Assembly (NCBI GenBank): GCA_905234765.1 | Contig: CAJOIF010000023.1 | Coordinates: forward strand, 1 to 38,978 | DNA from: an uncultured Bacteroidales bacterium | GTDB lineage: Bacteria > Bacteroidota > Bacteroidia > Bacteroidales > F082 | Direction of reading: 5' to 3' | Length of the DNA: 38,978 nucleotides | Part shown: positions 32,974 through 38,978 of the stretch, piece by piece | Layout: each line of letters begins with the position of its first letter | Position numbering within the stretch: position 1 is the first letter of the stretch | Notes under the pieces: generated by a model | Told to the model about the DNA's origin: nothing | Databases searched by the model: none | The model's input: the letters and a program-made list of their open reading frames with translations, nothing else | Translations under genes and position numbers: made by a program

Positions 32974-33891
32974 TTATTCAAACGTTTCGAAATCAATCAG
33001 TTCGACTTCAAACATCAGATTGGAGAACGGGGGAATTTCACCCATGTTCCTTTCACCATAGGCCAGATAATAAGGGATGTAAAGCACACCCTTCTCGCCT
33101 TTCGACATCAGCTGCACGCCTTCGTCCCAACCAGGGATGACCTGACCGACACCCAAAATGAATTGGAAGGGGTCGCCTCTTTCCACCGAAGAGTCAAAGA
33201 CGGTGCCGTTAAGCAATTTGCCAGTGTAATGCATAGTGACAGGTTTGCCCACTTCGGGTTTTTCGCCATTGCCTTCTTCGGTTACCACATAATAAAGGCC
33301 TGAAGCGGTAGGCTCGGCAACGATATTGTTCTTGGCAAGGTATTCTGCCAATGCCTTGGCGGCCTTAGCCGTCTCTTCCGGATAGTCATTTTGCAGGTTG
33401 GCAACACGTTCATCGTTTCTGGCCTTGACCTCATCAGCATACCTCTGGGCATACACTTTCTCCGGATAGAAGTCTTTCACCTTCAACTCGAAGCGCATGA
33501 CGTCGCTTGACTTGAATTCAGCCGGCAATGTAGGCTGGCCAAACATATACTTGAACGTGGAGTCGATGTTTACTATAAACGAAGCAGAGTCGCCTTTATG
33601 CATCATGGCCATACCCTCGTTAATATCACCGGCAAATCCTGAAGGTCTCAGCATCATCACATTCTGAGTGTTGGGAATAATAGGCATAGTGTCGTTGACC
33701 ATGCAGCAGATATTCACCTCCAGCAGGTCGCCAACTTGCGGTAACTCACCCTCATTCTGGCTGAAGAATTGGTAATACAAACCATTTTGGTTCTTTTCGT
33801 AACCCGGATACGGGTTCTTTTCGCTGCAAGCGCACATGACGCCTATCAGCATCAATGCCATAACGGCCATTGAAATGATACTTTTTTTCAT
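32974..33891 (-). CDS. FKBP-type peptidyl-prolyl isomerase lipoprotein (C-terminal domain canonical)
   Basis: The protein has 305 residues. The lipobox places the cysteine at about residue 22 (VMCAC). An N-terminal degenerate FKBP-like domain (about 35-145) and a helical linker (150-200) precede a textbook FKBP domain (about 205-305): VTMHYTGKLLNG, FDSS, FQFILGVGQVIPGWDEG, and IPYYLAYGER. These residues line the active site of FKBP isomerases, so this is the one member of the four with a convincing catalytic domain. It should help fold envelope proteins after export. Its end lies 1 base from the start of the following gene. Confidence 0.88.
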   Translation of the reverse strand: MKKSIISMAVMALMLIGVMCACSEKNPYPGYEKNQNGLYYQFFSQNEGELPQVGDLLEVNICCMVNDTMPIIPNTQNVMMLRPSGFAGDINEGMAMMHKGDSASFIVNIDSTFKYMFGQPTLPAEFKSSDVMRFELKVKDFYPEKVYAQRYADEVKARNDERVANLQNDYPEETAKAAKALAEYLAKNNIVAEPTASGLYYVVTEEGNGEKPEVGKPVTMHYTGKLLNGTVFDSSVERGDPFQFILGVGQVIPGWDEGVQLMSKGEKGVLYIPYYLAYGERNMGEIPPFSNLMFEVELIDFETFE

Positions 33892-33921
33892 TTTGCTAAA
33901 TTTTTGATTATTTATTGTATT

Positions 33922-35223
33922 TTATTCTACTTCAAGTAATTCCACGTCAAAAACAAGGTTGGAGCAGCCAGGAATGCTACCATAGGGATGCTCACCGTAG
34001 GCCAAAGTATAAGGCAACACAAGACGTGCTTTCTCACCCACATGCATCAAGCCGACGCCTTCTTCAAGTCCCTTCAACAAAGAGCCAGAACCATACATCG
34101 CCTCAAAGCTCTTTCCCAAGTCGTCTGAACTACCCAATAACGTGCCGTCGAGATAGGAAGCCACAAAATTGATTCTAACCTTTTGTCCTTTTTGTGGAGT
34201 CGGGCCATCGGTCACTTGAGTTTTTGTATAGTACAAACCCGAAGGCGTGTGGTCTACAATAGCATTGGCATTAACATAGTCTTCAAAAGCTTTCTGTGAT
34301 TCCCTCTTCAAAGCCTCCAAAGCTCTTTCAGCCTCTGCTTGAAGTTCTTCTTTGGTCGTGATTTTCAGCAATTTAACATCATAAATCAGGTTTGAGTAGG
34401 CGGGGATGGAACCAACTGAATGCTCGCCATAGGCCTTCTCGAAAGGAATGATAGCCTTTACGCGTTCGCCGAGATGCATCTTCGGCACAATCTCTTCCCA
34501 ACCTTGAATGGCGAAGCCTTCTCCCAAAACGAAGGAAAACTTGTCAGGACGGTCGAAAGTGGAACCCACAAACTGACCGTTCAGCAGGGTGGCCGAGAAA
34601 TCGAGCTCCACCTTCTCGCCTTTGACAGGGCAACGGCCCTTCCCTGGCTCCAACGGAATGATGTAAACTCCAGAAGGATCGGGGGTGACACCTTGAAGGT
34701 TGGCCTCCACATAATCTGCAAACTCCTGGATCGAATGCTCCTTCATGGCATCTTCCATCCTTTGGATTTCCGCTTGGAACTCCTCCATAGGCTTAATCTC
34801 CAGAAGTTTGACCTCATAACGGAAATAGTCATCCTCTTTCAGGCCAACGGACTTAGGATCCTTGTCGTAATACAAAAGAGCCACCGAATCGGCCTTGATG
34901 TAAAACGAAGCCGAGTCGCCGAGGTTCATCATGGAATAGGCTTCATTCAAGTCAGCAGGGAAGACAGACTCTTTCAGCTGTGCATAAACTTGACTCTCAG
35001 TCTGTTGAAAGTCAAAATAAACGGAATCGCCTAGATAACAAGTCATGGCGACCTTCATGACATCGGTCTGATTGGGTTTTTGAGCCGAAGGGTTGTGGCT
35101 ATAAAACTTGTAATACAGACCATTCTCTGTTTTTTTGTACCCGGGAAATTTCTGGGTGCAAGCCGTAAGCAGCATCAATGCCAACATGCAAACTGATGCG
35201 ATGGTAAAGCATTTTTTCTTCAT
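33922..35223 (-). CDS. FKBP-type lipoprotein with three FKBP-like domains
   Basis: The protein has 433 residues. The lipobox LLTAC places the cysteine at residue 22. FKBP-like domains cover about 35-150, 185-295 and 325-433, joined by charged helices (EEFQAEIQRMEDAM; KEELQAEAERALEAL). Domain 2 retains GWEE and KAYGEH, and domain 3 retains LAYGEH, but the aromatic residues that pack the substrate proline are mostly changed and PGW is absent. Isomerase activity is therefore doubtful. The domain layout parallels the gene at 31656. It starts 3 bases after the preceding gene ends, within one transcript. Confidence 0.82.
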   Translation of the reverse strand: MKKKCFTIASVCMLALMLLTACTQKFPGYKKTENGLYYKFYSHNPSAQKPNQTDVMKVAMTCYLGDSVYFDFQQTESQVYAQLKESVFPADLNEAYSMMNLGDSASFYIKADSVALLYYDKDPKSVGLKEDDYFRYEVKLLEIKPMEEFQAEIQRMEDAMKEHSIQEFADYVEANLQGVTPDPSGVYIIPLEPGKGRCPVKGEKVELDFSATLLNGQFVGSTFDRPDKFSFVLGEGFAIQGWEEIVPKMHLGERVKAIIPFEKAYGEHSVGSIPAYSNLIYDVKLLKITTKEELQAEAERALEALKRESQKAFEDYVNANAIVDHTPSGLYYTKTQVTDGPTPQKGQKVRINFVASYLDGTLLGSSDDLGKSFEAMYGSGSLLKGLEEGVGLMHVGEKARLVLPYTLAYGEHPYGSIPGCSNLVFDVELLEVE

Positions 35224-35226
35224 AAA

Positions 35227-35754
35227 TTATTGATTATCTTTTATTTTTATCGTATAAACCAAAGTCGCGTATTCTGGAATCTTATCATCGTCGCCGTGCA
35301 AGCCATACCCCAAATGGAATGGGATGATGAGTTTCGCCACGTCGCCATAATGCAAATATGACATCGCTTCATCAAGACCAGACTCCACAGTGCCTTCACC
35401 CACGATGAAGGTTTTAACTCCATCATTTTCAGATGAATAAATCAAATCACCAGCGATGGAATGTAATTCATACTCCAAGGTTACCCTATCCTCTTTTGAA
35501 ATTTGTCTCTCCGAGCCTTGTTTAAGAATCTGGTATCGCAACCCCGTGCCTGTCGACGTCATATTCAAGCCGTGTCGTTTCACATAGTTTTCGATGTCCT
35601 CTTCTTCCTCGTTAAGCAAATAGCGATTGGCCTTCTCCATACTACTTTTCATCTCTTCTTTGGGAAGGGGTTCGGGTTGTCTCGGCGTCTTGTCGTTACA
35701 CGAGCATAACGCCAATAACAGTATCAGTACCAGATATTTACCTACTGTTTTCAT
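35227..35754 (-). CDS. Single-domain FKBP-type lipoprotein, GldI-like
   Basis: The protein has 175 residues from the ATG at 35754 (MKTVGKYLVL), whose codon overlaps the nrnA stop (ATGA); the longer open frame lies inside nrnA. The lipobox places the cysteine at about residue 19 (LCSC). A helical linker (about 30-65) precedes one FKBP-like domain (70-175), with GLRYQILKQG, VTLEYELHSIAGD, GLDEAMSYLHYGD and IPFHLGYGLHG. Position next to a DHH phosphoesterase gene and its size recall GldI, an FKBP lipoprotein of gliding Bacteroidota, but I cannot claim that function. Probably a folding factor at the envelope. Confidence 0.78.
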   Translation of the reverse strand: MKTVGKYLVLILLLALCSCNDKTPRQPEPLPKEEMKSSMEKANRYLLNEEEEDIENYVKRHGLNMTSTGTGLRYQILKQGSERQISKEDRVTLEYELHSIAGDLIYSSENDGVKTFIVGEGTVESGLDEAMSYLHYGDVAKLIIPFHLGYGLHGDDDKIPEYATLVYTIKIKDNQ

Positions 35755-36773
35755 TCCACCTTGTTTAACAAATCCTGATATTCCGGCAATACAGCCTTGA
35801 GTTGAGCGACAGCTTCGTCGAACGAACAAGTCAATGTGCCACCAGCCGCATTGGTGTGGCCGCCTCCCTTGAAGTATTTGTTGGCCAGCTCATGCACTGA
35901 GAAATTTCCCTTCGACCTGAAAGACAGACGGATTTGATCCTCGCGTTCCGTCACGAGTACCGACATCTTGATCTTCTCCATAGACAGGGGGAAATTCACC
36001 ACACCTTCTGTATCGCCAGGTTGGTAGTTAAACCGTTCCAAATCACTCTTATTCAATGCGATAATGGCAGTTGAATACGCATCCAGCACTTCCATTCTAT
36101 TGTTGATGGCGAAACCCTGCAAACGAAGACGATTCTCCGACATGGTGTCATAAACCAGCTGATGGATACGTACATATGGCATGGAATACTCCACCAGCAT
36201 GCTACATAATTCAAAAGTGCGGGGATGGTAGATGGAATGCGCGAACGAGCCTGTATCCGTCATGATGCCCACAAGCAAGTTTGTCGAAATGCTTTCGGTG
36301 AAATATTCCTTCCCGTAATGTAAAATGATTTCCGTCACAATCTCCGATGCACTTGAAACCCCGGTTGTTGAATAAGCGCAATAGAACTGGCTCAAATCAG
36401 GGTCTCGATGATGGTCTACTAGAATGCGGGGGCAACGGGTCTTCCCAATCTCATTATGCAGGACGCCGCTCCGAGATAAGTTATTGAAATCCAGCATTAT
36501 AATATAATCCGCCTCTGCAATGGCTTGTTGACAGGCTTCTCCATTTAGCTCAAACACCAAGAAATCCTCAGCGCCAGGCATCCAATGCAGAAAGCCTGGA
36601 AAATCGTTGGCGACCACCATCTTCACTGCATGCCCTTTCCTTTTCAGAAACTCTGACATGGCCAAAACTGAACCGATGGCATCGCCGTCAGGATTAACAT
36701 GGCAGGCCAACACAAAGCGTTTAGGCGACTGAATTACAGCATCAAAGCGTTCAAAAAAGGAATCTTGCGGCAT
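35751..36773 (-). CDS. nrnA: DHH/DHHA1 phosphoesterase, NrnA-like
   Basis: The protein has 340 residues and is cytosolic. The family cleaves short oligoribonucleotides and removes the 3'-phosphate of pAp. All motifs are present: HVNPDGDA (25-32), an aspartate in MLDFNN (93-98), the DHH triad (120-122), DTGSF (173-177), and the DHHA1 glycine motif GGGHTNAAGG (303-312). Length is normal for NrnA. It is the first gene of the unit that includes four FKBP lipoproteins; the next start codon overlaps its stop. A -7 element lies about 20 bases upstream. Confidence 0.9.
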   Translation of the reverse strand: MPQDSFFERFDAVIQSPKRFVLACHVNPDGDAIGSVLAMSEFLKRKGHAVKMVVANDFPGFLHWMPGAEDFLVFELNGEACQQAIAEADYIIMLDFNNLSRSGVLHNEIGKTRCPRILVDHHRDPDLSQFYCAYSTTGVSSASEIVTEIILHYGKEYFTESISTNLLVGIMTDTGSFAHSIYHPRTFELCSMLVEYSMPYVRIHQLVYDTMSENRLRLQGFAINNRMEVLDAYSTAIIALNKSDLERFNYQPGDTEGVVNFPLSMEKIKMSVLVTEREDQIRLSFRSKGNFSVHELANKYFKGGGHTNAAGGTLTCSFDEAVAQLKAVLPEYQDLLNKVE

Positions 36774-36791
36774 AACTTCAAATCAAGCCTG

Positions 36792-36799
36792 CAAAAATA
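36792..36799 (-). promoter_or_regulatory. Promoter -7 element before nrnA
   Basis: On the minus strand TATTTTTG fits TAnnTTTG and ends 18 bases before the nrnA ATG. No TTTG was found at the proper distance upstream, so the call rests on the -7 half alone. Confidence 0.45.
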
Positions 36800-36841
36800 C
36801 ACTTTTTTCTCGTTTGACACCTATTTATTAATAGAAAAACG

Positions 36842-37279
36842 TCATCGAGGCGACAACACCTCAAAAGTGTTGTCGTCATAAACTAAAATCAGTTTCTTCC
36901 AACTCGAAGGACGAATGGGAATCGGTTGTCCCTCTGGTGATTGAGATGGCCCAGATGCAAAAAAAGTTCCTTCAAATGAATCAGGAAGGGAAGATATCAC
37001 TTCGGTCTCGGCCAAACGAGGTTCCTCAACAGGAGCAGATGACACAAACGGCTCTGACACCGTCATCGGTCCTTTGCCAAAAATGATCCAATCCAAATTA
37101 TACTCCGGAAAGGTCTCTTTCAGTTTACGCACGAATTCCAAACTGGGATTATTCCGACCAGAAAGGAGGTGGGAGATGTTGGAAGGTTGGATGCCGAGTC
37201 GGATGGCAAACTCGGCAGCGGTCAAATTTTTGGCTCGGATGATATGGGCAATCCGATCTTTCATTTCTTCATTTTCCAT
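36842..37279 (-). CDS. XRE-family helix-turn-helix regulator
   Basis: The protein has 145 residues. The first ~65 residues form an XRE/Cro-type DNA-binding domain: LTAAEFAIRLGIQPSNISHL is the helix-turn-helix, followed by LSGRNNPSLEFVRKL. The sequence FPEYNLDWIIFGKGPM just after it is common in Bacteroidota regulators of this kind. The C-terminal half is low in structure (proline/serine/glutamate-rich, about 70-125) and ends in a short strand-rich stretch, WKKLILVYDDNTFEVL. Target genes are unknown. The long AT-rich region on its upstream side contains palindromes that could be its operator, but nothing shows this. Confidence 0.85.
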   Translation of the reverse strand: MENEEMKDRIAHIIRAKNLTAAEFAIRLGIQPSNISHLLSGRNNPSLEFVRKLKETFPEYNLDWIIFGKGPMTVSEPFVSSAPVEEPRLAETEVISSLPDSFEGTFFASGPSQSPEGQPIPIRPSSWKKLILVYDDNTFEVLSPR

Positions 37280-37326
37280 GTTGGTATACTCCTCATTTTT
37301 TCAAATTTCACATCGTTTTTCGTTGA

Positions 37327-37334
37327 CAAAAGTA
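37327..37334 (-). promoter_or_regulatory. Promoter -7 element before the XRE gene
   Basis: TACTTTTG on the minus strand matches TAnnTTTG and lies 47 bases before the ATG. TTTG occurs upstream (37350-37353) with a spacer of 15 bases, shorter than usual, so the promoter is plausible but not certain. Confidence 0.45.
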
Positions 37335-37666
37335 AATATTATTTCGTTACAAAACACAATCTCCAAAAATTTATTTTTGTAAACGTCAAAAATTCCTATA
37401 ATATTTTGAAGCAATTCTTTAAAAACTATATATTAAACAAATAATTATTAAATATTTAGATATAGTTATATCAATAATTAAAACAAATGCTCAAATAATC
37501 CTAATTTTTAATAATTTACTTTATATAATAAATATCATAGCATTGAATATCAATAATAAAAATCACATTTTCTTAAAATATCACAATATTTTACAGCGTT
37601 CAGAACTATATTCTTATGTATTACAAATTTGTATTTTTGTAAATATTTGTATAACTATTTGATTTA
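37335..37666. other. AT-rich gene-free region
   Basis: About 330 bases without a credible gene, strongly AT-rich compared with the flanking coding sequence. It holds a perfect 12-bp palindrome TACAAATTTGTA at 37622-37633 and overlapping TATTTTTG/TTTG strings that could act as promoter or protein-binding elements. No tRNA, repeat array or other RNA gene was recognised. Confidence 0.6.
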
Positions 37667-37697
37667 TTGTTATTTAAAATTCCAAAGTGTAACTTTG
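37667..37697 (+). promoter_or_regulatory. Promoter-like element in the gene-free region
   Basis: TTG (37667-37669), a 20-base spacer and TAACTTTG (37690-37697) resemble a full Bacteroidota promoter, with the same -7 sequence as the rRNA promoter at 38723. The nearest gene, at 37947, has its own -7 element. The 37700-37930 stretch has no open frame I believe in, so a small RNA or a long 5' leader is possible. Confidence 0.4.
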
Positions 37698-37930
37698 TAA
37701 ACTAAAGCACCATTGCAATCAAACTTTGCGAATTTGGCCTTTTTAGATCCAAAACGACTCCTCGTTCATCCCAAAAACAAACCCGCTCAGAAGGCTTGAA
37801 AATGCCCTCTACCCCATCTCGCGTTTTTCCCGTCCTCTCCGAAAAATGTATTCTTTTTCATTGCCGTATTTTCCCATTTTCCCACACCTATATTAATATA
37901 AGTATTCCCAGCCGCATCAAAAAAAAATCC

Positions 37931-37938
37931 TATCTTTG
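37931..37938 (+). promoter_or_regulatory. Promoter -7 element before the AlbA_2 gene
   Basis: TATCTTTG fits TAnnTTTG and ends only 8 bases before the ATG at 37947. A transcript from here would have almost no leader. No -33 element was recognised. Confidence 0.45.
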
Positions 37939-37946
37939 CACTTTCT

Positions 37947-38600
37947 ATGAGGGCAAAAGAGCACCATATCCAAAACCTGATCCAGGAGGGCGAGCACCAG
38001 ATGCTCGATTTCAAGTTCGAGATTTCGGACAGCAAGCGCATTGCCCGTTCTCTGGCTGCCTTCGCTAACACAGACGGCGGACGGCTCCTTGTTGGCGTGA
38101 AAGACAACGGCGCCATAGCAGGAGTTCGTTCCGACGAAGAGATCCACATGATCCAAGCTGCAGCCGAGATGTACTGCCAGCCAAAAGTGGAATATACGAC
38201 TGAGGAATGGGAGATCAATGGCAAGACCGTGCTTGAGGTCATCATACCGAAAGACAAGCACCACAAGCACAAAGCTCCCGACAATCAAGGTGTTTACAAG
38301 ATATTCATCAGGGTTAAGGACGAAAACCTTGTTGCAGACAGCGTATTAATTAAGGTATGGAAGGCAGACAAATTCGCCAGACCGGCCAAAATCGCCTTCA
38401 CTGACACCGAGACACTCCTCCTCCACTATCTCTCGGAACACGACGAAATCACCCTCAAGGAATTCCAAGAACTGGCACACATCAGCAAAAGAAAAGCCGA
38501 AGCCATTCTCGCCGATTTTATCCTCGTGGGCACCATCAACCTCGTCCAGACCAGTCAAAACACTGTATTTCGGCTTGTCGAAGAGCCGGAAAACGAATAA
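37947..38600 (+). CDS. AlbA_2 (Schlafen AAA-4 type) domain protein
   Basis: The protein has 217 residues with no signal peptide. Residues 8-130 form the AlbA_2 domain, once called divergent AAA_4: EGEHQMLDFKFEI, SKRIARSLAAFANTDGGRLLVGV and GAIAGV (quoted in parts) are its hallmark. The C-terminal part (about 150-205) looks like a winged helix: LLLHYLSEHDEITLKEF, then ISKRKAEAILADFI. AlbA_2 proteins bind nucleic acids and are often regulators; some are near mobile elements. Function here is unknown. It lies immediately upstream of a rRNA operon. Confidence 0.8.
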   Translation: MRAKEHHIQNLIQEGEHQMLDFKFEISDSKRIARSLAAFANTDGGRLLVGVKDNGAIAGVRSDEEIHMIQAAAEMYCQPKVEYTTEEWEINGKTVLEVIIPKDKHHKHKAPDNQGVYKIFIRVKDENLVADSVLIKVWKADKFARPAKIAFTDTETLLLHYLSEHDEITLKEFQELAHISKRKAEAILADFILVGTINLVQTSQNTVFRLVEEPENE

Positions 38601-38700
38601 AAACGACGAAAAACCATTCGATTTTTATCGATATAATATTTTTATCTATTTGATTATCAATAATATAAAATATCTTATCAAAAATACTTGAATTTTTTGA

Positions 38701-38730
38701 TTGCAGTTACAAAAAATGGTTGTAACTTTG
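38701..38730 (+). promoter_or_regulatory. rRNA operon promoter
   Basis: TTG (38701-38703), a 19-base spacer and TAACTTTG (38723-38730) give a Bacteroidota-type promoter. The DNA just upstream (38601-38700) holds no gene and is very AT-rich, as expected for an activating upstream element of a strong rRNA promoter. The 16S gene begins about 195 bases downstream. Confidence 0.65.
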
Positions 38731-38734
38731 CAAT

Positions 38735-38926
38735 CCATTTCCGCCTAAAAAATTGGGTTTGGTAAGATGCTGAAGGAAATGGAAAGTTCTTTGAAAGTCT
38801 GAGGCCAGCACAAAAACACCAGCGCCGCGTGATGCGGCGCGAGGGATAAGGGACCCTCGGGAGACCGAGGGCAAGTATCGAGGCGGAACCCGAGATTCAG
38901 AGAAAACAAGATTGAAAGACAATAGT
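38735..38926 (+). other. rRNA leader with boxA-like site and two hairpins
   Basis: The leader contains GTTCTTTGAAAG (38787-38798 region), similar to boxA antitermination sites. A perfect hairpin has GCGCCGC and GCGGCGC arms (38822-38840). A second perfect hairpin has CCCTCGG and CCGAGGG arms closed by a GAGA tetraloop (38854-38871). These would help antitermination or 16S processing; both roles are inferred. Confidence 0.55.
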
Positions 38927-38978
38927 ACAACGAAGAGTTTGATCCTGGCTCAGGATGAACGCTAGCGGCAGGCCTAAT
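38927..38978 (+). rRNA. 16S rRNA, 5' end (runs off the window)
   Basis: AGAGTTTGATCCTGGCTCAG, the conserved 16S start region, begins at 38934, corresponding to position 8 of the Escherichia coli molecule; the gene thus starts at about 38927. It continues GATGAACGCTAGCGGCAGGC, a Bacteroidales-like form. Only about 52 bases are in the window. Confidence 0.95.

Overview
The window reads as chromosomal DNA of a member of the Bacteroidota, most likely the order Bacteroidales. Evidence: promoters of the TTTG-N19-21-TAnnTTTG type; no Shine-Dalgarno sequences before starts; Bacteroidota-typical families (DUF4301, a CotH protein with a type IX secretion C-terminal domain, a helix-hairpin-helix/beta-barrel protein); and a 16S rRNA start that reads GATGAACGCTAGCGGCAGGC. 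No species can be named from this.

Layout. 1-480: two tRNA-Leu genes and a terminator on the minus strand. 597-17692: ten plus-strand genes packed head to tail: DUF4301, a small helical protein, a stand-alone RyR-domain protein, a membrane protein with two TrkA-N-like domains and a C-terminal RyR-like domain, four exported TPR proteins, a transmembrane TIR protein, and a fifth TPR protein. 17685-19197: a LOG-family protein and a DUF456 membrane protein on the minus strand, convergent with the TPR run. 19297-22288: an outer-membrane barrel protein and a large HHH protein. 22301-26449 (minus): clpS, a RelA-like (p)ppGpp synthetase with a dead hydrolase domain, and a CotH protein. 26559-31589: flippase, two tandem Wzz proteins and an O-antigen polymerase/ligase. 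31656-36773 (minus): nrnA followed by four FKBP-type lipoproteins. 36842-37279 (minus): XRE regulator. 37947-38600: AlbA_2 protein. 38701-38978: rRNA promoter, structured leader and first bases of 16S rRNA.

The most interesting part is 2471-17692. A TIR protein with an intact candidate catalytic glutamate crosses the inner membrane and carries a beta-rich periplasmic tail. It sits among exported TPR proteins whose N-termini carry a similar beta-rich domain. Upstream in the same run are two proteins with ryanodine-receptor (RyR) domains, one fused to membrane segments and dinucleotide-binding folds. TIR domains can turn NAD+ into ADP-ribose-type signals, and RyR domains have been linked in comparative genomics to nucleotide-type ligands. 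I therefore infer an envelope-sensing, NAD-derived signalling or defence module. This is a hypothesis. The TPR genes show signs of repeated duplication and module swapping, including a fossil C-terminal tail between two of them.

The remaining regions look like ordinary housekeeping or envelope genes with a few oddities: degenerate FKBP domains, a dead HD domain, and doubled Wzz proteins.
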